A DNA stretch of 64,000 bases, from assembly GCA_963762545.1 (NCBI GenBank), contig CAVXLC010000005.1:1-64000 (forward strand). The letters are read 5' to 3'. The stretch comes from JABFSM01 sp963762545 (GTDB lineage Bacteria; Gemmatimonadota; Gemmatimonadetes; Gemmatimonadales; GWC2-71-9). The notes under the pieces are model-generated. The model saw only the letters and a program-made list of their open reading frames with translations, ran no database searches and was not told the DNA's origin. Of this stretch, positions 8,936 to 18,228 are shown one piece after another; within the stretch, counting starts at the first letter, position 1, and every line of letters begins with the position of its first letter. A program made the translations under genes and the position numbers.

Positions 8936-10123
8936 ATGATGCAAGGTCTTGCCGGGCTGGGTGCGTTCTTCCTGACCCTGACGACGGCCGCCTGCGACAC
9001 GTCGGCGGCCGCGCCGGGCCCCGCCAACGGGACGCCGCCCGCGACGCTCACGGTCCGGCTCCGGGAGATCGCCCGGGGACTCGATGCTCCCCTGTTCCTG
9101 ACCAGCCCTCCGGGCGACGCCACCCGGACCTTCGTGCTCGAGCAGGGCGGCCGGATCCGTATCATCCGGAACGACGCGTTGGTCCCGACCCCGTTCCTGG
9201 ACATTTCCGGCCGGATCTCGAGCGGCGGCGAGCGGGGGCTTCTGGGCCTGGCCTTTCATCCCCGATACGCCACCAACGGCCGGTTCGTGGTCTACTACAC
9301 CAACCCGGACGGTGATATCCGGATCGCCTCCTACAAGGTGACCGCCAACCCCGAAGTGGCCGACCCGGCCAGCGAGCAAATCCTGCTGGCGGTGCCCCAC
9401 CCCTCCTTCTCCAATCACAATGGCGGTATGGTCGCCTTCGGCCCCGACGGACGCCTCTACGCCGGGATCGGCGACGGCGGGTCGGGCGGGGACCCCAACG
9501 GCAACGGCCAGAATCGGAATACGCTGCTCGCCAAGCTGGTTCGTCTCGACGTGAACGACGCCGGGCAGGCCTCGATACCGTCGGACAACCCCTTCGTGGG
9601 ACAGTCCGGAATGCGCCCCGAAATCTGGAGCTACGGGCTGCGCAATCCCTGGCGGTTCAGCTTCGACCGGCTCACCGGGGACCTCTACATCGGGGATGTG
9701 GGGCAGAACGCACGGGAGGAGATCGACGTCAGCACCGATCAGACGGACTTTGGCCGCGGCCTCAACTTCGGCTGGAAGATCATGGAGGGAACCGCCTGTT
9801 TCAGTCCCTCCTCGGGCTGCGACAAGACCGGCCTCACCCAGCCGGTGCTCGACTACGGCCACAACGAGGGCTGCTCGGTGACCGGCGGGTACGCGTACCG
9901 CGGATCGCTCGCGCCGGCCCTCCGGGGCTTCTATTTCTACGGGGACTATTGCACCGGATTTGTCCGGAGCTTCAAGCTGGAGGGGCGCCAGATCACCCAG
10001 CGGCTCGACTGGCCCTCCCTTCGCCCGGGAGGTCAGATCACCAGCTTCGGAGAAGACGCCGGCGGCGAGCTCTACATCATCGTGGCATCCGGCAGTGTGT
10101 TCCGGCTCGAAGCCGTCCCGTGA
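8936..10123 (+). CDS. PQQ-dependent sugar dehydrogenase family lipoprotein (glucose/sorbosone dehydrogenase)
   Basis: This is 395 residues with a lipoprotein signal ending LTTAAC, so it is likely tethered to an envelope membrane. The soluble-GDH/Hip-like propeller is shown by LEQGGRIRII, GERGLLGLAFHP, NHNGGMVAFGPDGRLYAGIGDGG, GLRNPWRFSFD, GDVGQNAREEID and GYAYRGS. In the family these residues bind PQQ and calcium and oxidise aldoses, passing electrons on; the natural substrate here is unknown. The ribosome site GAGGGGG precedes the ATG. A -10-like TATCTT lies at 8906-8911. It is divergent from the S41 protease. Confidence 0.88.
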   Translation: MMQGLAGLGAFFLTLTTAACDTSAAAPGPANGTPPATLTVRLREIARGLDAPLFLTSPPGDATRTFVLEQGGRIRIIRNDALVPTPFLDISGRISSGGERGLLGLAFHPRYATNGRFVVYYTNPDGDIRIASYKVTANPEVADPASEQILLAVPHPSFSNHNGGMVAFGPDGRLYAGIGDGGSGGDPNGNGQNRNTLLAKLVRLDVNDAGQASIPSDNPFVGQSGMRPEIWSYGLRNPWRFSFDRLTGDLYIGDVGQNAREEIDVSTDQTDFGRGLNFGWKIMEGTACFSPSSGCDKTGLTQPVLDYGHNEGCSVTGGYAYRGSLAPALRGFYFYGDYCTGFVRSFKLEGRQITQRLDWPSLRPGGQITSFGEDAGGELYIIVASGSVFRLEAVP

Positions 10124-10145
10124 TCCCGGCGGGGAGGGAGGCGGA

Positions 10146-10174
10146 ACCCCGTTCCGGGGTGTACTTTCTGCTTC
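10146..10174 (+). promoter_or_regulatory. Small hairpin and -10-like hexamer before the SIR2-TIR gene
   Basis: A 6-bp stem (ACCCCG, loop TTC, CGGGGT; 10146-10160) is followed by TACTTT (10162-10167) and then 7 nt to the ATG. There is no Shine-Dalgarno sequence, so the operon may be transcribed leaderless. No convincing -35 is seen. Confidence 0.4.
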
Positions 10175-11593
10175 ATGAATTCCGGCACTACCCCCGCCAC
10201 CATCGCGGCAGCGACCTGGGGCCAGCGCAACTGGGACGAGCTGCTCAGCTACATCGAGCAGAAGAGCGTCATTCCCGTCATCGGCCCCGACCTGGTGCTG
10301 GTGGAGCGAGAAGGCCGCACCGTGACGCTGGAGCAGTACGTGGCGCTGGAGCTGGCCCGGCGCCTGGAGCTCCCCCCGGAGGCCGTGGGCGAGTCTCCGT
10401 CGCTGCATCTCGTGATGTGCCTCTATTTCCAGTTCAATCCCGACGCGAGCAAGCGGTATCCCTATACCGTGGTGCCGCAGATCCTGAAGCAGGCCAGCTT
10501 CCCGTCGCCGGAGCCCCTCCGGCTGCTGGCCGAGATCACCGATTTTGCCCTCTATATCAACACCACGTTCGACTCCCTGCTGTACGAGACCCTGAATCGG
10601 GTCCGCTACGGCCGCCAGGTCGGCGTCGAGCAGATCACCTACTGGTACAAGGAGCCGGCCGATTTCAAGGAGACCCTCGCCGCGCTGGACCGGGCCGGCC
10701 GCGCCGTGGTGTTCCACCTGCTGGGGCAGGCCTGCGCCAACCCGAATTCCTACGTGCTGACCGAGGAGGACCTGCTCGAATTCGTCTACGCGCTCCAGTC
10801 GGTGAGCCACAGCCCCAAGAACCTCCTCGCGGAAATGGCCACCCACAACCTGCTGTTCATCGGAGAGGTCTTTCCCGACTGGCTCAAACGCCTGCTGCTC
10901 CGCACCAGCAAGGGCGGCCGGCTCTCGGCGATTCAGGACACCAGCGTCTTTGCCGACTCGCGGACCGCGGGTGAAGAGGGACTCAAGACCTTCCTGCACC
11001 ACTTCAGCGGGCACACCTGGATCTACTCCGACGGACCGGTGGAATTCGTGACCCAGCTGCACCGGCGGTGGCGCGAGCGCAACCCGGGATCCCCGGTGCA
11101 GACGACGGTTCCGTTCGTACCGCCCCCTCGCGAAATGCCGCCGGAGGTGATCTTCCTGAGCTACAACCGGGAGAACAAGGAAGCCGTCCTCCGGATCAAG
11201 AACCGGCTCGAAAGGGCCGGACTCCCGGTCTGGTACGATCTGGATCAGCTCGAGATCGGGGAGAACTGGCCCAGCCGGATCGCCGGGAACGTGAAGAACT
11301 GCCTGCTGTTCGTGCCGGTGATGTCCCGGGTGACCGCGGCGGAGCGCCGGGATGTGTTCTTCCGGGTGGAATGGAACCAGGCCATCCGAAAGCGCGAGCG
11401 CTTCCACGCCGACGAAGTCTTCCTGCTCCCGGTGGTGGTGGATGATCTCTCCCGGAGCGAGGCGGAGAGCGAGTTTCCCGGCACCAACGTAACCCGCGCG
11501 CCCGACGGCGAGCTGGACGACCGCACCGTCGAGTCGATCCAGCGGGTCTACGCCACCGCGCTGGCCGCCCGCCGGGACCTGGAGAAACGTTGA
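10175..11593 (+). CDS. SIR2-like/TIR two-domain protein (candidate NAD-consuming effector)
   Basis: This is 472 residues. The N-terminal half is SIR2-like: VIPVIGPDL (about 32-40), INTTFDSLL (NTTFD at 129-133, equivalent to TTNFD), FHLLGQ in place of the usual LHG, YVLTEEDLLEFV, and LLFIGEVFPDWLKRLLLR. The C-terminal TIR domain starts at EVIFLSYNRE (324) and includes GLPVWYDLDQLEIG and EW (FRVEWNQA, Glu399), the position of the catalytic Glu in NAD-cleaving TIRs. Both folds cleave or bind NAD in bacterial immunity (Thoeris, Avs, Sir2 systems). The stop overlaps the start of the nSTAND gene by 4 nt. The canonical SIR2 His-Gly is altered, so the TIR may be the active half. Function in defence is inferred. 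Confidence 0.8.
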   Translation: MNSGTTPATIAAATWGQRNWDELLSYIEQKSVIPVIGPDLVLVEREGRTVTLEQYVALELARRLELPPEAVGESPSLHLVMCLYFQFNPDASKRYPYTVVPQILKQASFPSPEPLRLLAEITDFALYINTTFDSLLYETLNRVRYGRQVGVEQITYWYKEPADFKETLAALDRAGRAVVFHLLGQACANPNSYVLTEEDLLEFVYALQSVSHSPKNLLAEMATHNLLFIGEVFPDWLKRLLLRTSKGGRLSAIQDTSVFADSRTAGEEGLKTFLHHFSGHTWIYSDGPVEFVTQLHRRWRERNPGSPVQTTVPFVPPPREMPPEVIFLSYNRENKEAVLRIKNRLERAGLPVWYDLDQLEIGENWPSRIAGNVKNCLLFVPVMSRVTAAERRDVFFRVEWNQAIRKRERFHADEVFLLPVVVDDLSRSEAESEFPGTNVTRAPDGELDDRTVESIQRVYATALAARRDLEKR

Positions 11594-14500
11594 CCGACCC
11601 CGCCGCCCGGACGCTGGAGCAGGCCTCGCCGGTGGTGAACAAGGACAACCCCTGGCCCGGCCTCGCGTCGTTCAGCGAGGAGCAGGCGGAGTTCTTTTAC
11701 GGGCGGGAGCGGGAGGTGGAAGACCTGTTCCGCCGGGTCCGCTTCAACGCCCTCGCGGTGCTCTACGGGCAGTCCGGACTCGGGAAGACCTCCCTGGTCC
11801 AGGCGGCGCTGTTTCCCCGGCTCCGCGGCATCCGCTTCGTGCCGGTTCCCATCCGGATCGACTACTCGCCCCAGGCGCCCGCCTCGCGGCTTCAGATCGG
11901 CCAGTTCGTCGTGGAGGCGGTGGAGGCCGTCGGGGGCACCGCCCGGCGCATCGGCGCGCAGGAGAGTCTCTGGGAGTATTTCCATCGCGAAGCCCCAGCG
12001 GCCACCGACGCCTCGGGACGGCCCCTCACCGTCGTGCTGGCGTTCGATCAGTTCGAGGAGCTGTTCACCCACGGATACGAGCGGGGCGACGCCCGGGGAT
12101 TCAGCCAGGACTTCATCGAGGAGCTGGGCAGCCTGAGCGAGCACCGGCCCCCGGCGCGGGTCGAAGCGGAGTTCGACCGCGACCCCCGCCGCGTCGCCGA
12201 TTTCGACTTCGACCGGCAGGACTACCGGCTGCTGATCAGCCTGCGGGAGGATTTCCTGGCCCACCTGCACGATCTGTCGGTCCGGATCCCCTCCATCACC
12301 GTCAACAACATGCGGCTCGCGCCGCTCGACGGCATCCGGGCCCTCGAGGTGGTGGAGCGCCCCGGCAAGGGGCTGGTGGCCCCCGGCGCGGCCGAGGACA
12401 TCGTCCGCTTCGTCGCCGGCGCGGGAGAGGAGAAGCGCGACGGCGCCCCGGGCCAGGACCGGCCGGTCGAATCCCTCGAGGTCGAGCCGGCGCTGCTCAG
12501 CCTGTTCTGCCAGCGGCTCAACCAGAAGCGGGGCGGCGGCTTGATCACCCGGGCCCTCGTCGCGGCGCGCAGCGAGAAGATCCTGACCGAATTCTACGAG
12601 AGCTCGCTGGCCGACCTGCATCCGGGGGCCCGGCGATTCGTCGAGGAGGACCTGCTCACCGCCAAGGGATTCCGGCAGACGCTCTCGCTGGATAGCGCCG
12701 AGGCCAAGCTCGCCGAATACGGTGCCCCGATTTCGGACCTGACCCGGCTGGTCCAACGCCGGCTGCTGCATTTCGAGCAGCGCGGCCGGCTCACCCGGGT
12801 CGAGCTGACCCACGACGTGCTGACCCGAGTGGTCCGGGAATCCCGCAAGGAGCGCCAGGCCAAGGAGGCCGAGGAGGCCCGGCGCCGCGAGGCCGAGGAG
12901 TCGGAGCGCCGGGCCGAGGCGGAGCTGACTCGGGTACGAAAGCGGCAACGGGTGACCCGCGCCCTCCTCGGCGTCGTCGCGCTCGCCGCGGCTGCCGCGG
13001 TGGGATTCGCCCTCAAGGCGCGCAACTCGACCCGGAAGGCCGAAGCGACCGCCGCGGCGCTCCGCCAGACCCAGCAGGGGCTGGAGCAAAGCACCCTGGC
13101 GGCGCAGCAGGCCGGCGCACGGGCGGAACAGGAGCGCGCCGCCGCGGTCCGGGCCGAGAGCTCCGCCGTGACGGCCAAGGACATCGCGCACGCGGCGCTC
13201 GCCAAATCGGAACAGATGCTCGCGGACTTCTGCCGCTACAGCCTCAGCGTGATCAACCGCTTCGGCGATTCCACCGCCGGCAAGTCCGATCTCACCAACG
13301 CGTACAACGTGCTGGTCGAGCTGTCCGATGCCTCGGTCGAGAACATGGTACGGCAGAACCCGAACTCCGCCTGCCCCCACCAGCTCGAGGCGCGCACCGA
13401 AACCGCCGCCACCGGCATTCAGGCCGAGCTCGGCAACAACGAGAGCGCCAAACGGCGGGGCTACAAGGCGCTGCAGGCGGCCCGCACCCTGTTCCAGTTC
13501 CCCGATTCGATTTCCCGCCGGGTGGCCGTGCAGAGCTACTTCGACCTGACCTACCAGCTGTGGCGGGTCGACGCCAACGACTCGGCGGCGTACGCGGCCC
13601 GCGAGGGGACCCGGCTCGGATCGCTCATCGATCCCCGCGGCGATTCGTCCGCGTTCAACCGGCTGGGCCGGGTCTATCACTACGGCTCGCTGGCCGTGCT
13701 CGACATCGCCAAGACCGACAGCAACCCGGCCCGGCGCCGGGAGCTGATCGACGAGGCGCGGCGCATGGCCGACTCGGGACTCGCGGTGGTGGACCGGGGG
13801 CTCAAGCGGAAGGATCAGCTCGCGCTCAATCTGCTGTACACCAAGTCCCAGCTCTGGCTCCGCCGGGGCGAAACGGACAGCGCCGCCCACGACAGCACGC
13901 GCGCGCTCGCGGCGTACCGGACGGCCGTGGCCGTGGCCGCGGAGCTCCATACGGTGCAGCGGAACATGGGAAGCCGCCGCTGGCGGGCAATCACCCACGC
14001 CAGTCTCGGCAACCTCGCGTTCCGCCTCGGGAAGTTCGAGGAGGCCCGCACGGCACACGACAGCGCCGTGGTGGACTGGGGGGTGTACCTGGCCACCTAT
14101 CGGGAGCTGGGGAATCAGGCCGAGATGGAGTCCGCCTACGACGGCATCGCGTTCAACCTGCTGGAATCCGCCCGCGCGGAGCGCTACCTGGGACGGGCTC
14201 TGATCGCCATCTCACTGGTCCGGCAGGCGATCGATACCGCCGATGCGTCATACCGGCTGCGCGCGTCCCCCGTCGCGCTCCGGACCCGGGCCACCACCTA
14301 CAATTCCGCGGGAGAGATCGTCGAGGGCATTCCGCGCCGCGACCTGGCCGATTCCTTCTATCTGGCGCGGATCCGTCTGGATTCGGCGGCGTTCGTGCGG
14401 GAAGCCTCCAACCTGGCCGTGGCGCGCAACTACGAGCAGGGGGTGAGCGCGCTCATCACGGTGACCCAGCTCCGCGCCAGCGCCGATACCGCGCGGAAAC

Positions 14501-15015
14501 CGGTGGCCGAGGCGGTGCGGATCCTGCGAGTCGCGGAAGAACGGGTCCGCCGGCTCCGCGAGCAGCAGCTGTCGATCCGGCGCCGGAGCCTGGCGTTGCT
14601 GCAACCCATTCGCCCAAGGACCGACAGCATCCGCCGGGTGGCCGTGCTTCGGGACAGCATCGCCGAGGCGCTGGGGAACCTGTCCTGGTCCGAGCTGATG
14701 GTGGAGCGTCCCGAACAGGCGCTCGACCACGCGAAGGAGAGCCTCCAGCTGTCCGACAAGAACAGCTTCGTCCTGCCCAATCTCCTCAACGCGATGGTGC
14801 TCACCGGAGACGACGAGGGCGCCGCGGCCTACTTCCGCGCCAACGCGACCCGGATGGTCGAGAGCAGTCCGGTGCTCTTCGCCTGCGCGGTGATCCGGGA
14901 CATCAGAGCCCTGCGCTGGCGCGGCGTCGCCACCGACCGGCACGTCCAGCTGGTCGAGCGCCTCGGGGCCTCGCAGATCGCCCAGTGTCGCTTCCCGACG
15001 CTGCCGACCCAATAG
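11590..15015 (+). CDS. nSTAND-type AAA+ ATPase with membrane helix, coiled coils and helical repeat C-terminus
   Basis: This is 1141 residues starting at TTG inside the stop of the SIR2-TIR gene (TTGA), with GGAG upstream, so translation is coupled. It opens with NPWPGLASFSEEQAEFFYGRE, the nSTAND1 entry motif; Walker A is GQSGLGKTS (60-68) and Walker B VLAFDQFEELF (Asp153). A winged-helix-like region precedes a charged coiled coil (about 415-455), a transmembrane helix (about 458-475), a second coiled coil (about 478-560) and an all-helical TPR-like tail to the end. STAND proteins are ligand-triggered switches; the long tail is the likely sensor. With the upstream NAD-cleaving candidate it resembles a sensor-effector conflict module at the membrane. 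Confidence 0.85.
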   Translation: MTDPAARTLEQASPVVNKDNPWPGLASFSEEQAEFFYGREREVEDLFRRVRFNALAVLYGQSGLGKTSLVQAALFPRLRGIRFVPVPIRIDYSPQAPASRLQIGQFVVEAVEAVGGTARRIGAQESLWEYFHREAPAATDASGRPLTVVLAFDQFEELFTHGYERGDARGFSQDFIEELGSLSEHRPPARVEAEFDRDPRRVADFDFDRQDYRLLISLREDFLAHLHDLSVRIPSITVNNMRLAPLDGIRALEVVERPGKGLVAPGAAEDIVRFVAGAGEEKRDGAPGQDRPVESLEVEPALLSLFCQRLNQKRGGGLITRALVAARSEKILTEFYESSLADLHPGARRFVEEDLLTAKGFRQTLSLDSAEAKLAEYGAPISDLTRLVQRRLLHFEQRGRLTRVELTHDVLTRVVRESRKERQAKEAEEARRREAEESERRAEAELTRVRKRQRVTRALLGVVALAAAAAVGFALKARNSTRKAEATAAALRQTQQGLEQSTLAAQQAGARAEQERAAAVRAESSAVTAKDIAHAALAKSEQMLADFCRYSLSVINRFGDSTAGKSDLTNAYNVLVELSDASVENMVRQNPNSACPHQLEARTETAATGIQAELGNNESAKRRGYKALQAARTLFQFPDSISRRVAVQSYFDLTYQLWRVDANDSAAYAAREGTRLGSLIDPRGDSSAFNRLGRVYHYGSLAVLDIAKTDSNPARRRELIDEARRMADSGLAVVDRGLKRKDQLALNLLYTKSQLWLRRGETDSAAHDSTRALAAYRTAVAVAAELHTVQRNMGSRRWRAITHASLGNLAFRLGKFEEARTAHDSAVVDWGVYLATYRELGNQAEMESAYDGIAFNLLESARAERYLGRALIAISLVRQAIDTADASYRLRASPVALRTRATTYNSAGEIVEGIPRRDLADSFYLARIRLDSAAFVREASNLAVARNYEQGVSALITVTQLRASADTARKPVAEAVRILRVAEERVRRLREQQLSIRRRSLALLQPIRPRTDSIRRVAVLRDSIAEALGNLSWSELMVERPEQALDHAKESLQLSDKNSFVLPNLLNAMVLTGDDEGAAAYFRANATRMVESSPVLFACAVIRDIRALRWRGVATDRHVQLVERLGASQIAQCRFPTLPTQ

Positions 15016-15944
15016 ACCCGGCCCGGCTCCGGGCCGCCATTCCGGACGGCGTCCGTTTCGGCACCTCGTCCTGGACCTATCCCGGCTGGAAGGGGCTGGT
15101 CTACCGCCGGGACTACCCGGCCACCGGCGCGGGCGCCGAGATGCTGGCCGAGTATGCCCGCTATCCGCTGTTCGGCACGGTGGGGATCGATTCCAGCTTC
15201 TACACGCCGCTCGTCGAAAAGACACTCCGGAGCTACGCCGCGGCGCTGCCCGAAGGCTTCCCCTGCCTGAGCAAGGTGTGGGACCGGCTCACCGTGCACA
15301 CGTTCGCCAAGGCGCGCGAAAAGGTCCGGGCGGGCCAGCCCAATCCCGATTTCCTCAACCCGGACCTGTTTCTGGAGTCGGTGTGGGGCCCGCTCGAGAC
15401 CTATTTCGCCGGGCACACCGGGCCGCTGATCTTCGAGTTCCAGGCCATCGCCCGGCAGGACCAGGTGGCGCCGTCCGAGTTTGCCGAGCGGCTCGACCGT
15501 TTCTTCGCGAGGCTGCCGCGGCAGGGCCGGTACAGCGTCGAGGTCCGCAATCCCGAGTTCCTGACGCCGGCGTACTTCGCGGTGCTCCGGGAGCACGACG
15601 TGGCCCACGTGCTGAGCTCCTGGACCAGGATGCCGTCCATCGGCATGCAGCTCGACCTTCCCGGCTCGGTCACCGCGGGATTCCTGGTGGTGCGGGCGCT
15701 GCTCCGCCCGGGCCGGTACTACGCCGACGCCGTCGATGCGTTTCAGCCGTACGACCGGATCCGGGACCCTAACCCGGAGCTCAGGCGCGATCTGGTGCGG
15801 GTGGTGGAGACGGCGGAGCGGCTGCGGATTCCGGCCTATATCCTGGTGAACAACCGGGCGGAGGGAAGCGCGCCGCGGACCATCGCGGCGGTGGCGCAGC
15901 TGCTCAGCGACCGCCGATCGCTCTCCGCTTCCCCGCCCGCCTGA
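14985..15944 (+). CDS. DUF72 (YecE-like) TIM-barrel protein
   Basis: This is 319 residues from the GTG at 14985, which reads VSLPDAADPIDPARLRA and overlaps the end of the nSTAND gene by 31 nt. No other good start precedes the conserved FGTSSWTYPGWKGLVY motif. DUF72 marks: DSSFYTPL, FPCLSKVWDRLT, LIFEFQAI, YSVEVRNPEF and YILVNNRAEGSAP. The biochemical role of the family is unknown. Its tail overlaps the convergent TfoX-like gene by 41 bp. Overlap with nSTAND suggests co-transcription; a role in that system is not implied by the family. Confidence 0.8.
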   Translation: MSLPDAADPIDPARLRAAIPDGVRFGTSSWTYPGWKGLVYRRDYPATGAGAEMLAEYARYPLFGTVGIDSSFYTPLVEKTLRSYAAALPEGFPCLSKVWDRLTVHTFAKAREKVRAGQPNPDFLNPDLFLESVWGPLETYFAGHTGPLIFEFQAIARQDQVAPSEFAERLDRFFARLPRQGRYSVEVRNPEFLTPAYFAVLREHDVAHVLSSWTRMPSIGMQLDLPGSVTAGFLVVRALLRPGRYYADAVDAFQPYDRIRDPNPELRRDLVRVVETAERLRIPAYILVNNRAEGSAPRTIAAVAQLLSDRRSLSASPPA

Positions 15945-16278
15945 ACCGCCGCTTGGCGGGCCGCCGGCCCCGTCCCGCGGCCGCGTGGGCCGCCTGGGCC
16001 AGGCGGGTCAGGTGGGCCAGCTCGCTCGCGTAGGGGACCTCGACCCAGCCGTGGGTGAGCGCCAGACGTTCCGAGAGGAAGGGTCTCGCCGCCGCCGTCG
16101 CGAGGATGTCGGTGCGGAGCGGTTCCGGCAGCCGCAGCATCAGCGCGTCGTTCCCGAGCACCGCAAACATCCGCTCCCCGTGGAAGAACGCCTCGGTGCC
16201 GAACAGCTTCTTGACCCGGACCGGGGCCAGCTCGGCCAGCGCGTCGCGCACCAGGGCGGGTCGGGAGGACGTGGTCAT
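15904..16278 (-). CDS. TfoX/Sxy N-terminal domain protein
   Basis: This is 124 residues from MTTSSRPALVRDAL. The TfoX_N signature is RVKKLFGTEAFFHGERMFAVLGNDALMLRLP, followed by a Lys/Arg-rich tail. Stand-alone TfoX_N proteins relate to the competence regulator Sxy, but most have no known role. The longer open frame upstream would run through the ispH 3' end and is rejected. It is downstream of ispH on the same strand (59 bp gap) and convergent with DUF72. Confidence 0.8.
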   Translation of the reverse strand: MTTSSRPALVRDALAELAPVRVKKLFGTEAFFHGERMFAVLGNDALMLRLPEPLRTDILATAAARPFLSERLALTHGWVEVPYASELAHLTRLAQAAHAAAGRGRRPAKRRFRRAGKRRAIGGR

Positions 16279-16337
16279 CCGGAGATCGTACCGCCCAAAC
16301 CGGGGTTCCGCCAGCAGGAACTCCCGCTGCCCGGCGG

Positions 16338-17552
16338 TTAGGCCAGGGCGGCGTCCAGCCGGTCGGCCACCCCGGCCACCGCGCAAATCCGGACGATCGT
16401 CTCGCCGATCTTGTTGTTGGGGGTCGAGGCGCCGGCGGTGATCCCGATCGAGCGAACCCCGTCGAGCCACCCGGTCTCGACCGTCTGGGACTTTCCGCCG
16501 ATGGGCCGGTGGCGGAGCTCACCGCTGACCGGATCGATGCAGTCGGAATCTTCGATGTGATAGGTGCGCACGTTCCGGCTCGCGCAGAGCGCGGCCAGGT
16601 GGGTCGTGTTGCTGGAGTTGTACCCCCCCACGACGAGCATGAGCTCGGGCGGGTCCGCGAGCAGCTCGATCACCGCGTCCTGGCGTTCCTGGGTGGCCGA
16701 GCAGATGGTGTCGAAGGTACGGACGTGCGCCGGGGCGGCCGCGTCGCCGTATTTCCGCACCATGGTTCGCCGGACTTCCTCGGCGATCGCCAGCGACTCG
16801 GTGGACAGCATTGTGGTCTGGTTGGCCAGTCCGACCATCTCGAGGTCCCGGGAAAAATCGAATTCCGACGACATCGCCCCCGCGAACCTCGCACCCATCG
16901 CCGCGGCGTCACCTCCGCCCTCGATGAAATCGCAGACCGCGCGCGCCTCGTCCATGTTGAGCACCACCAGGTAGCGGCCCCCCGGCTGCTTGGTCACCTG
17001 GCTCGCGGTCGCCTTGGTTTCCTCATGCCAGTGCTTGCCGTGGATCAGGGCGGTGAAGCCGTCCCTGGCGTAGCTCTCCACCCGCTTCCAGACGTTGAGC
17101 ACCGACCCGCAGGTGGTGTCGACCAGCACGCAGCCGATGGCCTTCAACCGGTCGAAGTCCTGGATCGTGACGCCGAACGCCGGCATGATCACCACATCGT
17201 CGCCGGTGAGACGGGTGAAGTCGAATTCCCCGCCGTCCCCACGGTGCAGGAAGCTGATGCCCATCGCTTCGAGCTTGGCGTTGACGTGGGGGTTGTGGAT
17301 GATCTCGCCCACCAGGTGAAGCCGCCGCTCGGGGAACTTCGCTCGCGTCTCGTAGGCGTAGTCCACCGCGCGGTCCACGCCGTAGCAGAACCCGAATTCC
17401 TTGGCCAGGCGAAACGCCAGCGGCCCGACCGTGAGCCGGTGCCCCCGGGAGCGCAGCGTTTCAATGAGGTGGGAATGGTAGTCGGCGGAGAGCAGTCCCT
17501 CGATCTGGCCCTTGAGCCCGAAACCCTTCCGGAAATACGTCGCTTCCGCCAT
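16338..17552 (-). CDS. ispH: 4-hydroxy-3-methylbut-2-enyl diphosphate reductase
   Basis: This is 404 residues, the long cyanobacterial/plant-like form of IspH (LytB) rather than the roughly 310-residue E. coli type. It is the last enzyme of the MEP isoprenoid pathway, reducing HMBPP to IPP and DMAPP with a 4Fe-4S cluster. The three cluster cysteines are in GFCYGVDRAV, DTTCGSV and DTICSATQERQ; the HGKHWHEET segment carries the substrate histidine and the proton-relay glutamate. The ATG has no Shine-Dalgarno (TCCTCC precedes it), but TAGATT lies 6 nt upstream; its TAG is also the stop of the upstream lipoprotein gene. Confidence 0.95.
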   Translation of the reverse strand: MAEATYFRKGFGLKGQIEGLLSADYHSHLIETLRSRGHRLTVGPLAFRLAKEFGFCYGVDRAVDYAYETRAKFPERRLHLVGEIIHNPHVNAKLEAMGISFLHRGDGGEFDFTRLTGDDVVIMPAFGVTIQDFDRLKAIGCVLVDTTCGSVLNVWKRVESYARDGFTALIHGKHWHEETKATASQVTKQPGGRYLVVLNMDEARAVCDFIEGGGDAAAMGARFAGAMSSEFDFSRDLEMVGLANQTTMLSTESLAIAEEVRRTMVRKYGDAAAPAHVRTFDTICSATQERQDAVIELLADPPELMLVVGGYNSSNTTHLAALCASRNVRTYHIEDSDCIDPVSGELRHRPIGGKSQTVETGWLDGVRSIGITAGASTPNNKIGETIVRICAVAGVADRLDAALA

Positions 17553-17561
17553 GGAGGAAAT

Positions 17562-18083
17562 CTACCCGGCCCCGGGCTTGTTGGCCCGGCCGCACACACC
17601 CTCTGCCGGAGCGACCGGAACCTGGTCGAACGAGCCCGTGAGCTGGAGGGTGTCGGCGCTGCTGACCGGCCGGAGCCGAACCTCGAGGCTGCCGGAGACC
17701 ATCCGTCCACCCCGGGTCACCGTCACCTGGCCACCCATCGCGTCGAAGCCCAGGAGATTGACCTCGCCGAGCATGCGAAGCGCCACGTGGGCCTGGGGAC
17801 GGCCCGGGGTGAAGTTCGGTGTCTCGTTCACCACGTACAACTCGGCCCGCACCGAATCCCGTGCGATCAGGGAAAGCCCGACGGCGGTATCACCCCGAAC
17901 CGCCACGAGCTCGAGCAGCGTATCCGCGGCGCACCAGCGTGCCGTGGCGGGGGCGCTGAACCGGCCCCGGAGCGTCCCGGTCCACTCGACGGAAATGGTG
18001 CCCGGCCGGGGACGCGCGCGCGCGCCGCCGCGTCCGGTGCACGCCGCGCCGATCACCACGGCGAGAATCAGGAGAGCCCGCAT
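17562..18083 (-). CDS. Hypothetical lipoprotein
   Basis: This is 173 residues with a lipoprotein signal (MRALLILAVVIGAAC). I do not recognise the mature part; it is predicted beta-rich with a second Cys near each end (ARWCAAD and EGVCGRA). No Shine-Dalgarno; TAGCTT lies 6 nt before the ATG with a weak TGGACC 17 bp further up, so a leaderless start is plausible. It lies 9 bp upstream of ispH, probably in the same transcript. Confidence 0.65.
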   Translation of the reverse strand: MRALLILAVVIGAACTGRGGARARPRPGTISVEWTGTLRGRFSAPATARWCAADTLLELVAVRGDTAVGLSLIARDSVRAELYVVNETPNFTPGRPQAHVALRMLGEVNLLGFDAMGGQVTVTRGGRMVSGSLEVRLRPVSSADTLQLTGSFDQVPVAPAEGVCGRANKPGAG

Positions 18084-18089
18084 GGCAGG

Positions 18090-18116
18090 AAGCTAGGCGC
18101 CGCCCCGCCCCCGGTC
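18090..18116 (-). promoter_or_regulatory. Candidate promoter of the lipoprotein-ispH transcript
   Basis: On the minus strand TGGACC, 17 bp, then TAGCTT ending 6 nt before the ATG at 18083. The -35 is weak; the -10 matches a promoter seen at 56005-56010. Confidence 0.35.
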
Positions 18117-18228
18117 CACCGGGCGCGATAGCGAACCGCCGCCCGGGAGATCAGCTCACGGGCGGCGGGACGGAAACAGCGTGGGTATCGGAGGACGGCT
18201 CGGCGGGCGGACGACTAGTGGTCCGGGC

